Below are positions 36,181 to 47,467 of a DNA stretch of 64,000 nt, one piece after another. Made by a program: the position numbers and the translations under genes. The notes beneath the pieces were generated by a model. The model saw only the letters and a list, made by a program, of their open reading frames with translations, was not told where the DNA came from and did not search any database. Each line of letters begins with the position of its first letter. The stretch's first letter is position 1. The stretch is from Poa pratensis (lineage: Eukaryota > Streptophyta > Magnoliopsida > Poales > Poaceae), in assembly GCA_947311845.1 (NCBI GenBank), contig CAMZMU010000107.1, positions 36,114,594-36,178,593 on the forward strand, read 5' to 3'.

Positions 36181-37519
36181 ACCCCAACCAACTGCCTACT
36201 CGAAACAAACAGCCATGCCACACAATCGCTAGTAGTGGATCGACACCTAGCTCCGGATGGAAATGATCAACCACAATGCATGCGCCCCCCGATAAGGCCT
36301 CGGATACTGTCAATTCTGCAGGCATACACTTGTGAAAATAAATGTGGCTCTGACCATTCAGTGGAAGGAACAATCAGATGCAGTACTACTACACCCAGCA
36401 CTGTGGTTTGTCGGAGTAGAACGACCGACCGACACAGTGGTTTTATTTACAGTTCCACCGCGTGAAGAAGAAGAATGGGAGCAGGTGGCAGAGTTTAATC
36501 TGAAGCAGCGCAGTGAAGTGAGGTGAAGACCGGCGGAAAGATTCAACCGATGGCCCGCCCGACTGACCCGGTCAATCAGGCACGAGTACATTTATACCTA
36601 TCGGAATCGCAAGGAGGCCCCCAGATACAGACAGCACACGAGACCGTCGATGAAGTAAGTAGTCCCACTGACTGCAGTAGAGTAAGTAAGTAAATGAGCA
36701 CGCGTGACCCTAATTCATTACGCGAGACAGCAGCGGTCCAAAGGGTTTGCTTCTTCCAGCCAGGACCCCTGCTCTGCTCTCTTCTTCTTGGCCTCCCGTC
36801 CATCGCAGACACCTGAACATGGCTTGCATAGTGTTCTCCTCGTTGGTCTCCGGCGTTCTGCCAAATTACACAGGTCTTTCTGACATGTCCGTCCTTGTAG
36901 TCGCTGTACATCTCAAATGGCAAGACTGTCAAACAGCCTTTTGCAGCCAAACAAACTACTGCTACCCGCTCTGTATTTTCCAATTCACATGTAAAATTAA
37001 AACAAAGAGGTGGTCATCGGAGTAAGCCTATGCGTAAAATGCATACAAAGAGGTGGTCGCCAAACAAAGAACTGATACTGTTAATGCTGTCACCACATAG
37101 GAGTGTCAAACTACTCCTATGTGTTGACAGCAACTACTAGTAGTAGTAAAGGAAAGTACAGTCAGTCAATCCGACTATCCGAGTTTACTTCACACCAGTG
37201 ATTCAGAGGTGTGTGCAGTGCACTGTGTAATCCAAGAGAGGCGCGCTGAAATCCGTCCAAGTTTCAGACTGGCTGCGAGCAGGAGCTCCGCTAGCAGCTT
37301 CTTGGTTCGTACGCGCGCACTCCGCATCGAACGGATCGACGGAGGCGATGGCGCAACCACCGGCTCCGGCCGGCCGGGTACGTAGATGTTTCTCAGTTAG
37401 ATCACAGCGACAGGCACACATGGTTCAATCAATACGGGGTGGGGGGCTCTAGGTGCCTAGGTGGGGAATACTACTCCTATCCGCAGCCGGCCTTGTGATC
37501 GACGTCCTTTGCCTCATGG
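36181..37519. other. Intergenic sequence
   Basis: Several small open frames on both strands resemble no family I know and show no consistent coding signal. No RNA gene or repeat border was found. Confidence 0.45.
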
Positions 37520-37527
37520 TGAGGCAG

Positions 37528-38210
37528 CAGAGCCGTCTCCAGGAATTCGGGGCCCCTGTGCGAAATGCGAAATGAGACCTTAAAATTTGAAAAATTGACA
37601 TCATATAGCAAGTAAAAATACTTTCACTTTATTACATGTGTTATTTTGTACGCAATATAGAAACGTATCGAACATTAAGTATACACTTTGTTTTCTAGAA
37701 TTTATGATTATTCCTGTTTCGTGAACAAAATAAAATAAAATAAAAATGAGTCGATCAACTCGGAATTACTGACCAAAAATTTCCAACCCCTAATAGGCTA
37801 ATCTCTGCAGCAGTGCGGCCTAATTACCTCGTCAATCGACTAATGAGCCGCCGCAGGGGCCTCTTCCTTTTCCTCTCTTTCGGTGCGCAACGAAGCAGGG
37901 GTCAGGGAAAACCGTCCGTCGTCGGCTCGTCGTCAGGGCCTTGCCGGCGGCTTTGATCTCTGTTATTGACGAGATTAGAAATCTCGATCAATCAGGCGTA
38001 CAACGATGGCCAATGGGAATGAGGGAATCTTGACTACACGTACCAATAGCAGCGATGGGAATCGTCAACTTGATCGGTCAGGTTTCAACAGGCGTACAAC
38101 GATGGGACTCTGGACTTTGCGCTCTATGCTCGATCTATAAATCGGGGGGCCCAAGAAAAACAGGGGCCCTGATCGGTTGTGCACCTCGCACACCCTCAAA
38201 GACGGGCCTG
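37528..38210. mobile_element. Non-autonomous hAT DNA transposon
   Basis: A 683-bp element begins CAGAGCCGTCTCCAGG and ends, read inward from the right, CAGGCCCGTCTTTGAGG, which are hAT-like imperfect inverted ends. It is flanked by the perfect 8-bp duplication tgaggcag at 37520-37527 and 38211-38218, the length typical of hAT. Subterminal GGGGCCC blocks (about 37550 and 38148) are mirrored. There is no transposase ORF, so it depends on an enzyme from elsewhere. Confidence 0.88.
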
Positions 38211-38244
38211 TGAGGCAGCGACGCTGGAAAAGACAAAAACCCCG

Positions 38245-38270
38245 GGAGAAGAGAAGAGAAGAGAAGAGAA
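38245..38270. repeat. GAGAA microsatellite
   Basis: Five or so copies of gagaa in tandem, next to the SINE insertion site. Confidence 0.85.
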
Positions 38271-38286
38271 GACGAGGGCGGTTTTT

Positions 38287-38603
38287 TTTTTTTTTTTTGA
38301 GAACACAGTACAACACAGACGCTCACAAATACGCACATACACTCACCCCTATGAACGCACGCACGCACACCCTACCCCTATGAGCACCTCTGAAGGACTG
38401 AGCCGGCAGATCTTGAGGTTGACGAAGTCACCACAGGCGCCTCGCTGTTGACGGGCACGTCACCTACCACTGAAAGAATAGCGCCGGATAATCCTGAAAT
38501 AAATCCAGGTAAATGCAAACGCCCATGCCAAGTCTAGGACTTGAACCTGGGTGGGCTGGTTCCACCACAGGGAACCCAACCATCAGAGCCAAGCTCCGTT
38601 TGC
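38287..38603 (-). mobile_element. tRNA-derived SINE
   Basis: About 317 bp lie between the 16-bp duplications gacgagggcggttttt at 38271-38286 and 38604-38619, with a poly(A) tail on the minus strand (T-run 38282-38298). The minus-strand 5' end carries a pol III A box (TGGCTCTGATGG, complement of 38580-38591) and a B box (GGTTCAAGTCC, complement of 38537-38547) about 32 nt apart. It codes for no protein. It is longer than the roughly 180-bp Au SINE known in grasses, and I do not assign it to a family. Confidence 0.87.
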
Positions 38604-38619
38604 GACGAGGGCGGTTTTT

Positions 38620-39036
38620 CCCTTTCGCGTTTAAGGCACCGCATACCCTGTCTGCGCCCGTCCGTCGCCATCGGTCTACCATGTACGGTGGTGAGTAGAG
38701 TAGTACCGCTAGTGCAACTACGTGCTTCTGTCGCTGCATCTGACGGTACTGCGTGATTATATACGTAATGAAGATTTTAATCACCACGGGCGAGATGTAT
38801 CATGTGATCTGACGTGTGTCTGTTGATCAAGTATTCACTTGTATACTCCCTTATTGTACAGGTTGTATGATTTTTTGACTCGGTTTCCCTTATAAACTGG
38901 GTCATCTCTTTTATCTATTCGGATGATAAATATCGACCACTTTGACCTAAAAAAAACAGAATGCATTTAGCTAGTCGCTACTTGATCTCTTGTGTGCGAG
39001 TGCGTTCACAACCGGAAAACTTAATGTCCTTGCTAC
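38620..39036. other. Intergenic sequence
   Basis: No gene or repeat border is seen between the SINE and the LINE. Confidence 0.5.
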
Positions 39037-39052
39037 TTAGAGAGTGCAAGTT

Positions 39053-40586
39053 TTTTTAGACTAACAGGGGAGCTCCCCGGCTCCATTTTATAGAAATGAA
39101 ACCAACGAGTGTCAGGCAGTATGTTTCGAAAGAACAAGAACAGAAACGGCACGCAGGCCTGCATGAAAATAATGAACGCGAGATCTGGCTAAGTAGCACA
39201 GTGCTCAAACACCTAAACTACAGAAAGTCGTTTCCATCACAATAGAAAACTTGCACAGCAGAACGAAAGCTGGTGAAAAAACCAACTCCCCGGACGTCCC
39301 GGCACCTATCAGTCGATGATGACGTGAATGGTGTCTGCCTCCTCTGGGTGAGCCGCAAGAGACGCCAGGGTCGCTCTTCCTCCGTGCTTGGCGCTGGAGC
39401 TCGCCTTCGCCCATGTAGAGGTCCATCCAAAGCTTGTGCATGCTAGCCCGGCATGATCTCCAGAGGCGATTGCAGCTTGTTTGTGAGTATCTTCACGAAC
39501 TCGTCCACCAGTAGCCACTCCAGGTGCTTGAAAGGAACCTTCCAGTTCCTTAGATGGAGCAGAATCAGGTGCCAAACCTGTTTAACATTCAGCCAAGTTT
39601 TTCTGTTAAAGACTAAATTATTCCTGTTGATCCACAAGCTCCAAACAACAGCTGAAGAAACAACATTTAATTGTAAATGCTTTTTACTGCATATCCATTT
39701 AGAGGCAAGAGAGTAGTAATCAGAAATTTCTACTTCAAAGACCTCTCTGACAACAGCCCACATCTGGCAAGCAACTAAACAATCAAAGAACAAATGTTTA
39801 ACAGACTCAAACTCTTTGCAAAGGCAACATTCTAGCGGTTTAGGCATGCCCCTTTTCCGGAGATTGTTTGTTGTCATAATTTTATTTTGTGACAGCAGCC
39901 AAAGGAAAATCTGAACCCTGGGGGGAATTTTAATTTCCCACACAGATGGCAGGTAGACTGGTTGAACTCCTCGGAAGTTCACTATAGCATATAGTGATTT
40001 CGACGAGTATACACCTTTGGATTCATATTTCCAAAGAAGTTGGTCCTCACTATCAACCAACACGACACTTGAGATAATACCCATAAGTTCCAACCACTGC
40101 ACCATCAGGGGTTCAGTGAAGGTTCTCCTAAATGTACACTTAAGCTCATTTCCATCCCACAACTCAGCTATGGTAAGAGTTTGCTGATTACAAATGAAGT
40201 ACAGGTCCCAGAATTGAGTTGCTAAGTTCGAATTGCCGAACCACACGTCTTCCCATAAACGAATGGATCGACCATTTCCAACTTGCCAACGATATCCTAA
40301 CTGGACTGCTTTCGTAGCCCACAACACACCCTTCCAGAAAATGGATGGGTTTAGTTCTTTACAACAGAGGATGTTAGGGTTCTTTGTATTATACTTCGCA
40401 TCGATAATTTTCTTCCAAAGACTCCCTTCTCCTCTAATGTATTTCTTAACCCACGATCCCAATAAACATAAGTTAAGATCTTGTAGGTTTGGGATTCCCA
40501 GGCCTCCAAAATCTTTCCTCATGCAGATGGATTGCCAATTGGCCAGGTGGATTTTCTTGTTTCCATCCTCGTCACTCCACATGCAA
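39053..40586 (-). mobile_element. 5'-truncated LINE
   Basis: A 1.5-kb minus-strand insertion is flanked by the 16-bp duplication ttagagagtgcaagtt at 39037-39052 and 40587-40602, with a poly(A) tail at 39057-39051. Only the C-terminal part of ORF2 and the 3' UTR remain; the reverse transcriptase core is lost to truncation. A GGGGAGCTCCCC palindrome precedes the tail at 39067-39078. Confidence 0.93.
39443..40582 (-). pseudogene. LINE ORF2 C-terminal fragment (zf-RVT)
   Basis: A single open frame of 379 codons runs to its natural stop without damage. It begins within KKIHLANWQSICMRKDFGGL and continues with WEDVWFGNSNLATQFWD. The zf-RVT region follows: WEIKIPPRVQIFLWLLSQNK, CCLCKEFESVKHLFFDC and VWSLWINRNNLVFN. 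The first residues come from the truncation point, so there is no true start codon. The intact frame suggests a younger insertion than the decayed LINE at 42361. The fragment has no catalytic domain. Confidence 0.93.
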
Positions 40587-40769
40587 TTAGAGAGTGCAAG
40601 TTACAAGTTGTGACTATATCAAAACCTAATTGTCTTCGGATATTTAATTATTTTCTATATCACCACTATAGGCTTTACTTTCCTTACTTTCCAAACCCTG
40701 CTACTATTCACGTCATGATCGATCCACGTCCTACGATAATATCCGGATGTTCTAGAAATAACTACCACC

Positions 40770-40841
40770 GGATCCGTGGCGCAATGGTAGCGCGTCTGAC
40801 TCCAGATCAGAAGGTTGCGTGTTCGATTCACGTCGGGTTCA
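40770..40841 (+). tRNA. tRNA-Trp (anticodon CCA)
   Basis: 72 nt fold as a complete cloverleaf. The acceptor stem is ggatccg with cgggttc (two G-U pairs) plus discriminator A. The D arm contains gcgcaatggtagcgc. The anticodon stem tctga/tcaga holds loop ctccaga with CCA at 40802-40804, and the T arm contains gttcgattc. The CCA tail is not encoded, as in nuclear eukaryotic genes. The sequence is of the plant nuclear type rather than chloroplast-like. There is no intron. Confidence 0.97.
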
Positions 40842-40866
40842 ATACCCCGAATATATTGTCCGGTTC

Positions 40867-40872
40867 TTTTTT
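40867..40872 (+). terminator. RNA polymerase III T-run terminator
   Basis: Six T residues 25 nt after the tRNA end form a usual pol III stop. Confidence 0.75.
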
Positions 40873-42360
40873 ACATTGTTTTTTCGATCTGAACAGTATC
40901 TGCCATGGGCTGCCCAACAACCCGGAGCTAATGGGCCCTTTTGTCGTTACCAATCCTCGCCCTTTTTCCTGTATGCTTTCCTGGCCTAGGTTGTTGGGCT
41001 CATGGGCTGGTCCAATAAGGCTTTCCAGTTGTTCCAACACTGTCTACCTGGCCTCGGAAAAAGTGTTAACTGGTGTTGGAACTGACCGTTAAATTGAAAA
41101 GTCAAATTTTTGAAAAACGAATTCTTTTTTGACAACTATTTAAAAACTAATTCGAAAACCACATTTTCAAATACCGAAAAAATTTGAAAAAAAATTCGTA
41201 CAACTAGATATACATGTCTGCTACCCAAGTTTGGTCGAAACATGTTAATACCCGTGATCTACAAAAAACAAATATGGGAATAAAAACAAGTTTTTTTCTC
41301 AATTTAAAGCCACTAATTTGTTATTTTTGCGTAGCAAAAAATTCTCAATATTTTTAACGAGACTTCCCAGATCTGTAGTGCATCTGGATACATACCCATA
41401 TACCCAAAACCATAACTTTTTGAAACATATAAATACCTTTTTTCTTTATTTGAAAATACTGGGATCATGGAGTCCGGGTATAAAATTGACGCACTCCCGT
41501 TAACCTTCTAAAACAAACTAGCCGATCTTCACGGAGGCTAATGAAGGTCGCCTCTAAAATACGACGCGCCAGCGTTGCTCCCGTCCGAACGAGTTTTACT
41601 TTTTTGCGAATTGCTTCCGCTCGGTTGGGCACGTACCATCGCAGGTTGTATTTTTATGTATCGCATGCTGTTGTGTTTCCAGTTAGTTCGTATACTATGT
41701 ATTTTCATAAGAAGTACACAAATGTAAAGTATAAATTTTTCCTCGTGTAGAACAAAAATGCGTGGAGTACAAAGCACCACTGGTATCTGTCTAGGTATAT
41801 AAGCATTTTCTACTAGTGAAAAAGATATTATTTCATGTTAACATGGATATATGAGGGCAATGCGTCAATGGGACACCATAGCCTATTTCCGTAGTACTAT
41901 GGATTCAACAAACTCGGCAGAATTCCGTCATGCGGGGATAACTCAGTTATTAAGATAAATAGACCAAAACATTAGATTTTATGACATCATTGTTCTTTCC
42001 AGAAAATTGCTTTCAGCTGTTGTACTCCCCTTTGTCTCACCGGGTTTCATGCATAGCTTTCTCTTCTCTTCTACTCATGCCTCTACCATCATCAGTGTTC
42101 AGTGTTTTGGATACCTTGCAAATCTTAGAAGCGAGTCATCAATAATAGAATATGCATATGTAGTATGTTGAATCAGTTAAACTAATACCCCATATCTAAA
42201 GTACACGTGTTGCATGGTTAGGTCTCAACCCTTAACCCAAGTGGACTACTCACACATCATGATAAGTTTAACAATAGAAAATATTGTAAGGAATAATACT
42301 TAAATATGAATGATTGATAGTCAGAGGCAGGGAGAAAACATGTCGAGGGTGTTTCTTCTG
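40873..42360. other. Intergenic sequence
   Basis: AT-rich, with a poly-A/T-rich part at about 41090-41470. No gene or element border is supported. Confidence 0.5.
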
Positions 42361-43200
42361 GGGGAGCAATGGCAGTAAACGAGAAAACCATTGGGTTCGT
42401 TGGGCGGCGGTTTGCCAACCAAAAGCCTTGGGGGCTTAGGCATCATTGACACCAAACTCATGAACATTTGCCTCATGGTTAAATGGGTTTGGAAGCTCAT
42501 GACCGGTCAACGGGGATCTCACAGCACCGGCTCACAGTTCTGGAATTCCCTCCAGAAAGTGAAGGAGCTGATTTGCTTGGGGGCAAAACACAGCACCCGG
42601 GACGGCAGATCGACGAGATTCAGGAAGGACTCATGGCAGTGGTCGGGGCTCATAAAGGAGAGATTTCCTAGTCTCTTTGCCATTACCTTGGACCCTGATA
42701 CCTCGGCGGTGTAGGTGTTCTAGCACGGGGATTGGGTAATCCCCTTCCGCCGTGAATTTGGCCAGACTTAGGTGGTGGAGTGGCAAAATATTTTGCGGGA
42801 GATCTCACCGACTCGAGTTTCTGAAGGCAGGGATGTCCTGTCTTGGTGCCTCAAACCATCCGGTAAATTCTCGGTCAAGTCCCTAAACCGTGAACTGTGC
42901 CAAGGCCCCCCTCGTAAGCACTTTAGCGAGATCTGGGGAATCACCATTCCCCTGAAGATACGTGTCTTCCTTGGCAGCTGGTTAGGAAACGTCTTCCTTC
43001 CAACGACAATATCAGCCGGAGACACGGACCTTCTACTGGCAGGTGCGTCTTATGTGACGAGATTGAGGACACAAACCACATCTTCTTTGGTTGCACCCTT
43101 GCCAGATTCGTTTGGAACATAATTAGGGAACTGCTATCCTGCTTTTGGAACCCCTCATGTTTTGCTGAACTTTATAGACTATTCCCCAGTGGCCCCGCGC
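42361..43200 (+). pseudogene. Decayed LINE ORF2 C-terminal fragment
   Basis: Translations resemble the plant LINE C-terminus: KSLGGLGIIDTKLMNICLMV (about 42420-42480), FRKDSWQWSGLIKERFPSLF, then in other frames VSEGRDVLSWCLKPSGKFSV and EIWGITIPLKIRVFLGSW. There are several stops and frameshifts (near 42712, 43000 and 43120). No target-site duplication or tail could be found, so the borders are approximate. It is clearly older than the other two LINEs. Confidence 0.8.
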
Positions 43201-44117
43201 TCGAAGATGTAGAACCAAACGCACCCGTCCTCGCGTGATTTGCTCATGGGTGCAGCTAGCTAGCAGGGGTTCATTTTTAGTAGGTGAACCAACTGGCCTT
43301 CATGTTGGAATATAGAGTGCTTCCTTCTGATGATGAGTTTGCATGGAATCGATCGATCTCCGGACTGAAAACAACATGAGCTTCTGTTGGGTGGATCCAG
43401 GATGATGACGGACAAATCGGATGACATGGGGCTGTGATCTCTGTGGGCCCCACAACCCCTACATAGGGACAAGGCATGGGAACCAAGTGGTGACATGCTG
43501 CCTTTGTTCCCTTTGCCATGCCAACTTGTGCTGCTACAGTGATAACGTAACGTACTTTAACATGTTCTGATTGATTTTTGTTTTCCTCATCGAGTTGGAA
43601 CTGGAGAAGGAACTTTTCCTATGCCCATGTCCTGTCCCATGCATGTGACAAACGATGGAGAAGCCACATGCGTATTTGAACGAGATAGAGTCGATGCGTA
43701 CGCTAGTCATGCATGGGACAAAAGGTAGCCAACAGGATTGATAGCTCAGGCGCCATTGAAATTAACCAAGCCTGCAAAGGTTTAATGGTAGATGAGCCTC
43801 TCATAACGACAGGTCAAGATTTTAGGTTCGAGATGCGGATCACTTCTCTTTGCTCTTCAGAGGCCGAAACCAACTAATGGAAAGCCAAATCCGCGCGCTT
43901 TCTAGTTTTTGTTTTCCATTTTCCCTGGTCTTTATAGGATCAAGTATATATCAAGAACAGAAATTAATCTTACCAACAATACAACACCCACACTTTCCTC
44001 ATATTTCTTTGGTGTATCCAGATATCCAATATACAGTACGATATAATGTTCATTTCCCCCAATCCAATGACTAATTAATTACTACTAGCTACTAATGCAA
44101 CTGCAACGATGAGGATG
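43201..44117. other. Intergenic sequence and NAC 3' flank
   Basis: No second gene is seen. The part next to 44118 should contain the 3' UTR of the minus-strand NAC gene. A weak tRNA-like stretch at 43741-43860 was not accepted. Confidence 0.5.
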
Positions 44118-45366
44118 TCAATAGCTCCAAAAGGATGCCTCGTGATCCATGTGTTGCCGCGACGACGAGATCTCGGCGGGGTTCACCTCCGAGGTGAGGC
44201 CGGTGTCCTGCGAGGCGCCGCCGCTCAGCCTCTCCCTCTCTCCCTTGGAGTACCAGACGCCGCCGCCGCCGTCATGCAGGAGCTCGTGCACCATGCCGCC
44301 CGCGACTTCATGCGCGTACTGCATCTGCATGCTCGCCATAAACGGCGCCGAGGCGAGGTGATCCGCGGGAGCGGAGGGGAGCAGGAACGGCGGGTTCAGG
44401 AACTGGCCCTCCAGCGCGTTGGAGAAGCAGGCCACGTGTGCCGGTGGCGGTGGCGCGAAGGTGCCGCCACCGCTGGCGTCGATCAGCGGAGGTAGGGCGC
44501 AAGGCGAGAGGCCGTCGTCGGCCATGGACATGGAGGATCCTACGACGTCCGCCGCCATCCCTGTGCACGTGCCTTTCTTGCTGTTGCCGTTACCGGCAAC
44601 GGGCAGCTCGAGGCTCTTCTTAAACACCCTGCACAGCACCCACTCGTCCTGCCCAAATATGAACACGACGTCGATCAGCCGGACCGACATGACATGGCAG
44701 ATCATGGCACGCAAGCAAGCAATGTTCTTGATCATCTACTAGCGTGCGTACCTTGGAGGTGGCAGCCCTGGGGAGGCTGTAGGGCGCTGTGACATGCTTG
44801 CCCTCGAGGCGGTACTCGTGCATGACCAAGCCGGTCTTGCCGCCCTTGGGGGCCCTCCCCGTGTAAAAGACGAGCGTCTTCTTCATGCCGACGAGAACCT
44901 TGCCCCTCAAGATCTCCCTGTCTTTGCCCGTCGCCTTCCAGTACCCTGATTCCGTCGCCCTATTCGTCCTCGTCCCCGTCGGGTACTTGCGGTCCTTCAC
45001 CACGAAGAAGTACCACTCCTTCTCCCCCATCGTCGCCCTGGCTGCATCAACATCACAAACCAGCGTCAGTTTCATGCTTTTTGGTACAATATATATCCTT
45101 CATGACAAACAAAATCATACTATGCATTTGAACGGATCGTATGATCCTAGAGCGAGAGACTTACATGGCAGGTCCCACGGCTCGCACTTGTTGAGGTCCG
45201 CCTCGCCGACGGCGCGGGCGGCGAAGCCAGCGTAGGCGGTCTTCCTGGCGAGGTAGTGCGTGATGAGCTCCTCGTCGGTCGGGTGAAACCTGAAGCCCGC
45301 CGGAAGGTCCATGGGCTGCTCTTGCTTTTGCTGCTGCTGCTGCCGCTGGCGCACGTCATGCTCCAT
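44118..45366 (-). CDS. NAC transcription factor, miR164-regulated clade
   Basis: A plant-specific nuclear transcription factor. Three minus-strand exons: 45366-45165 (202 bp), 45041-44752 (290 bp) and 44648-44118 (531 bp), with GT-AG introns of 123 and 103 bp. The 1023-bp CDS gives 340 aa. After a Gln-rich start (residues 7-17) come the five NAC subdomains: [20 protein letters not shown] (21-39), [14 protein letters not shown] (55-67), [18 protein letters not shown] and [16 protein letters not shown] (74-108), [18 protein letters not shown] (118-134) and [12 protein letters not shown] (165-175). The C-terminal activation region has HVACFSN, encoded by a miR164 site. No membrane segment is present. 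Relatives such as ORE1, CUC1/2 and rice OMTN genes control organ boundaries, roots, senescence and stress; which applies here is not decided. Confidence 0.95.
44420..44440 (-). promoter_or_regulatory. miR164 target site in NAC exon 3
   Basis: The plus strand starts TGGAGAAGCAGG, as miR164 does, and differs from miR164a at positions 13, 20 and 21 only. Positions 1-12, covering the seed and cleavage site, pair perfectly. The site lies in the region coding AHVACFSN, the usual place in miR164-regulated NAC genes. Cleavage of the transcript near 44430 is therefore expected. Confidence 0.9.
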
Positions 45367-45833
45367 CTCTAGTTGCCCGGCCCCCGACGGCTTAGCTATA
45401 ATTAAGGACGTTGTAGCTGGTCTTTACTTTGGTTTTGTGCAACTAACCTGAGATATAATTACACATATAATAAAACTAATGAGCATAAGCTAGGACTGGC
45501 TAGGAGAAGATTGAGACAAGATCATATATCTAGTTAGTACAATAGCACAGCTCCCGGTACATGAACCATTTAAACAAGCAATTAGATGCATGTACAAGAA
45601 AATGGATGTAGTGCATATCACAATAAGAAGAACATGTTCAATTCTTGTATCACGTACGGTTGTAGTGACTAGTGAGGAGGAGGGAGAGGATCGATCCAGG
45701 AGGGGAACACCTCGGGAAGAAGTACAAGGAAAGGGGAGGAGAGAGCAAGAGATAAAGGGTGCTAACCTTTTGGTGATGGAGGAGATTGAAGCACTTAAGA
45801 AAAGATTAAAAGTTCAGAAGGGGATCGGAGGGA

Positions 45834-45842
45834 CTTAAATAC
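45834..45842 (-). promoter_or_regulatory. Possible TATA box of the NAC gene
   Basis: The minus strand reads GTATTTAAG about 470 bp upstream of the start codon, followed by a C/T-rich stretch like a 5' UTR. The long distance makes it uncertain. Confidence 0.35.
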
Positions 45843-45850
45843 TAGTAGTA

Positions 45851-46343
45851 GCAAGGACAAGGGTCCTCTTTGTTTTAGATTGAAAGAGACGTGGTGGTGA
45901 AGGAAACAGCAAGGTGGTTCACGGCCGCCAGCAGCATGGAGGTGGTTACTAACCTTTTGACTTCTATGCAGACATGGAGTAGTTACTTTCACCTAGCCCA
46001 TGAACTTTCATTTCAAAAGGACTGAATGATTGGCGGTCAAAATCAATGCTCCTTCTTCCTTCCTATTGCAATTTTATTATGTTGGAAACTTCTTTTGCAA
46101 GCACCATGTTATGAACACTAGTTCTACTCAATGTTGGGAATATCGCTTATCGACAACTTATCGGTCGACCCAACATAAGAGGTAAATAGGCCAGTTTATC
46201 GGCATATCAGCCAATTTACCGGTCGATTTATCTTATCTTGAACAGTGGTTATACTTACATTCACTTTGTAAGTTCAGTCAATTGCATAAGTGTGGCCAAA
46301 ATAATAAGCGATATGGTCTTTTCTTTTGAGACGAAAAATTGGT
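45851..46343. other. NAC upstream region
   Basis: No gene is seen. Confidence 0.5.
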
Positions 46344-46347
46344 AATT

Positions 46348-46450
46348 AAATCCAAGGTTTTGGTTTCCAGTAAAAAAAAATCCCAAGGGGGTAACCGGAA
46401 AATCTCGACAGGTAACCAGATTTCCCGACCGGTAACCGAAACCTTGATTA
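46348..46450. repeat. MITE-like inverted repeat
   Basis: Arms near 46348-46371 (aatccaaggttttggtttcc) and 46428-46449 are inverted copies with a few mismatches, separated by about 55 bp that contain three ggtaacc-type units. There is no clear target-site duplication. Confidence 0.55.
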
Positions 46451-47364
46451 AACCTATTATTCGTAGTAAATGATAATACTCAAACGGTATATACACCGTT
46501 TGCTCGATAATATATATAAATAGTTGTATACATAGCTGAACAAGAAGAATGTGGTTGTGGGACACTGTTGTGTGTGTATAGGAGGTTTAATACCAAGTTG
46601 ATTATTGATGCTATACAGCATATATACCTATCTTAGTCATCCACAGTATACGCCCATACGCCATAAACCTTACGATCTAGAGATGCAGTCCAGCTCCTCC
46701 AATACCCAACTACAGTATATACGTACCAATGGCCGAACCAGACCACGTACAAATCAAGCTAGGCTACTCTTCATTAGCTCGGGGCCAGCACGTCGTTCGC
46801 TAGATCGATGCGCACAAGTGGACGTGGATCAGAGCGCGCCACTGAGTTGCGTGCATAGTTCCAAAGGAATTTGGTTCGATCAGGTCCGCGTCATATTATG
46901 ATCGGAGTGCATATGCGATGAGCCATCGGTGATCTGGCTGGCGTGCACTCCTGGACATGCAGGCTAGACAGACATCCTGAGCTAGACTGAGAGGTTCAGA
47001 ACTGGAGTAGTTTTCGCTGTCAAGATGCTGACTTATGTAAAATTTGAACTAAACATTTTTCACATGAACATGCATGCATGATACATTGCACTATCGACAA
47101 AATGTGAAAGAAATGCATATATCACGATCGAGTCGTGCAGTTATACAAGCCTTTTCTCAGTGTCAGTGAGAGCTTATAATTAAGATGCGATGAGAATGTC
47201 AGAACAAGATGGATATGCATTACCTGAAATGATGGTATGTTATCCTCTGACTGCATTAATTCATTCACTACCCTTATTAAGTGGCTAGTTGTTTGCTCTT
47301 AACTGATCGATCTGAATTAGACACGGAAACTCGACGTTAGCTTTCTTTTTTCGGAAGAAAATTC
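46451..47364. other. Intergenic sequence
   Basis: No gene or RNA is recognised. Confidence 0.5.
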
Positions 47365-47467
47365 TACTCCTATGTTCAAAATTCTAGACGCGTTTCAGTG
47401 TGTAACTTCACTCATTTTATTCCGTATTTAATCTATATTAAAAAGATATAAACATACGGAGAGAGTA
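47365..47467. mobile_element. Degenerate Stowaway-like MITE
   Basis: About 103 bp begin tactcctatgttcaaaattc and end acatacggagagagta, a decayed form of the ctccctccgt-type Stowaway ends. TA is present at both borders. Internal AT-rich text is partly self-complementary. No coding capacity. Confidence 0.6.

Noticed and set aside
36576..36983. 135-codon minus-strand ORF
   Set aside because: No family resemblance, no promoter or splice evidence; indistinguishable from chance.
40770..40841. Organelle-derived tRNA insertion
   Set aside because: The sequence is the plant nuclear tRNA-Trp type, and no flanking plastid or mitochondrial sequence is present.
43741..43860. tRNA-like stretch (aatggtagatgagcc followed by ggttcgag)
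   Set aside because: No complete cloverleaf, no acceptor stem and a poor B box. At most it is an old SINE remnant.
44308..45359. Alternative ORFs over the NAC gene in other frames
   Set aside because: Shadows of the NAC exons, which have conserved domains and splice sites in one frame.
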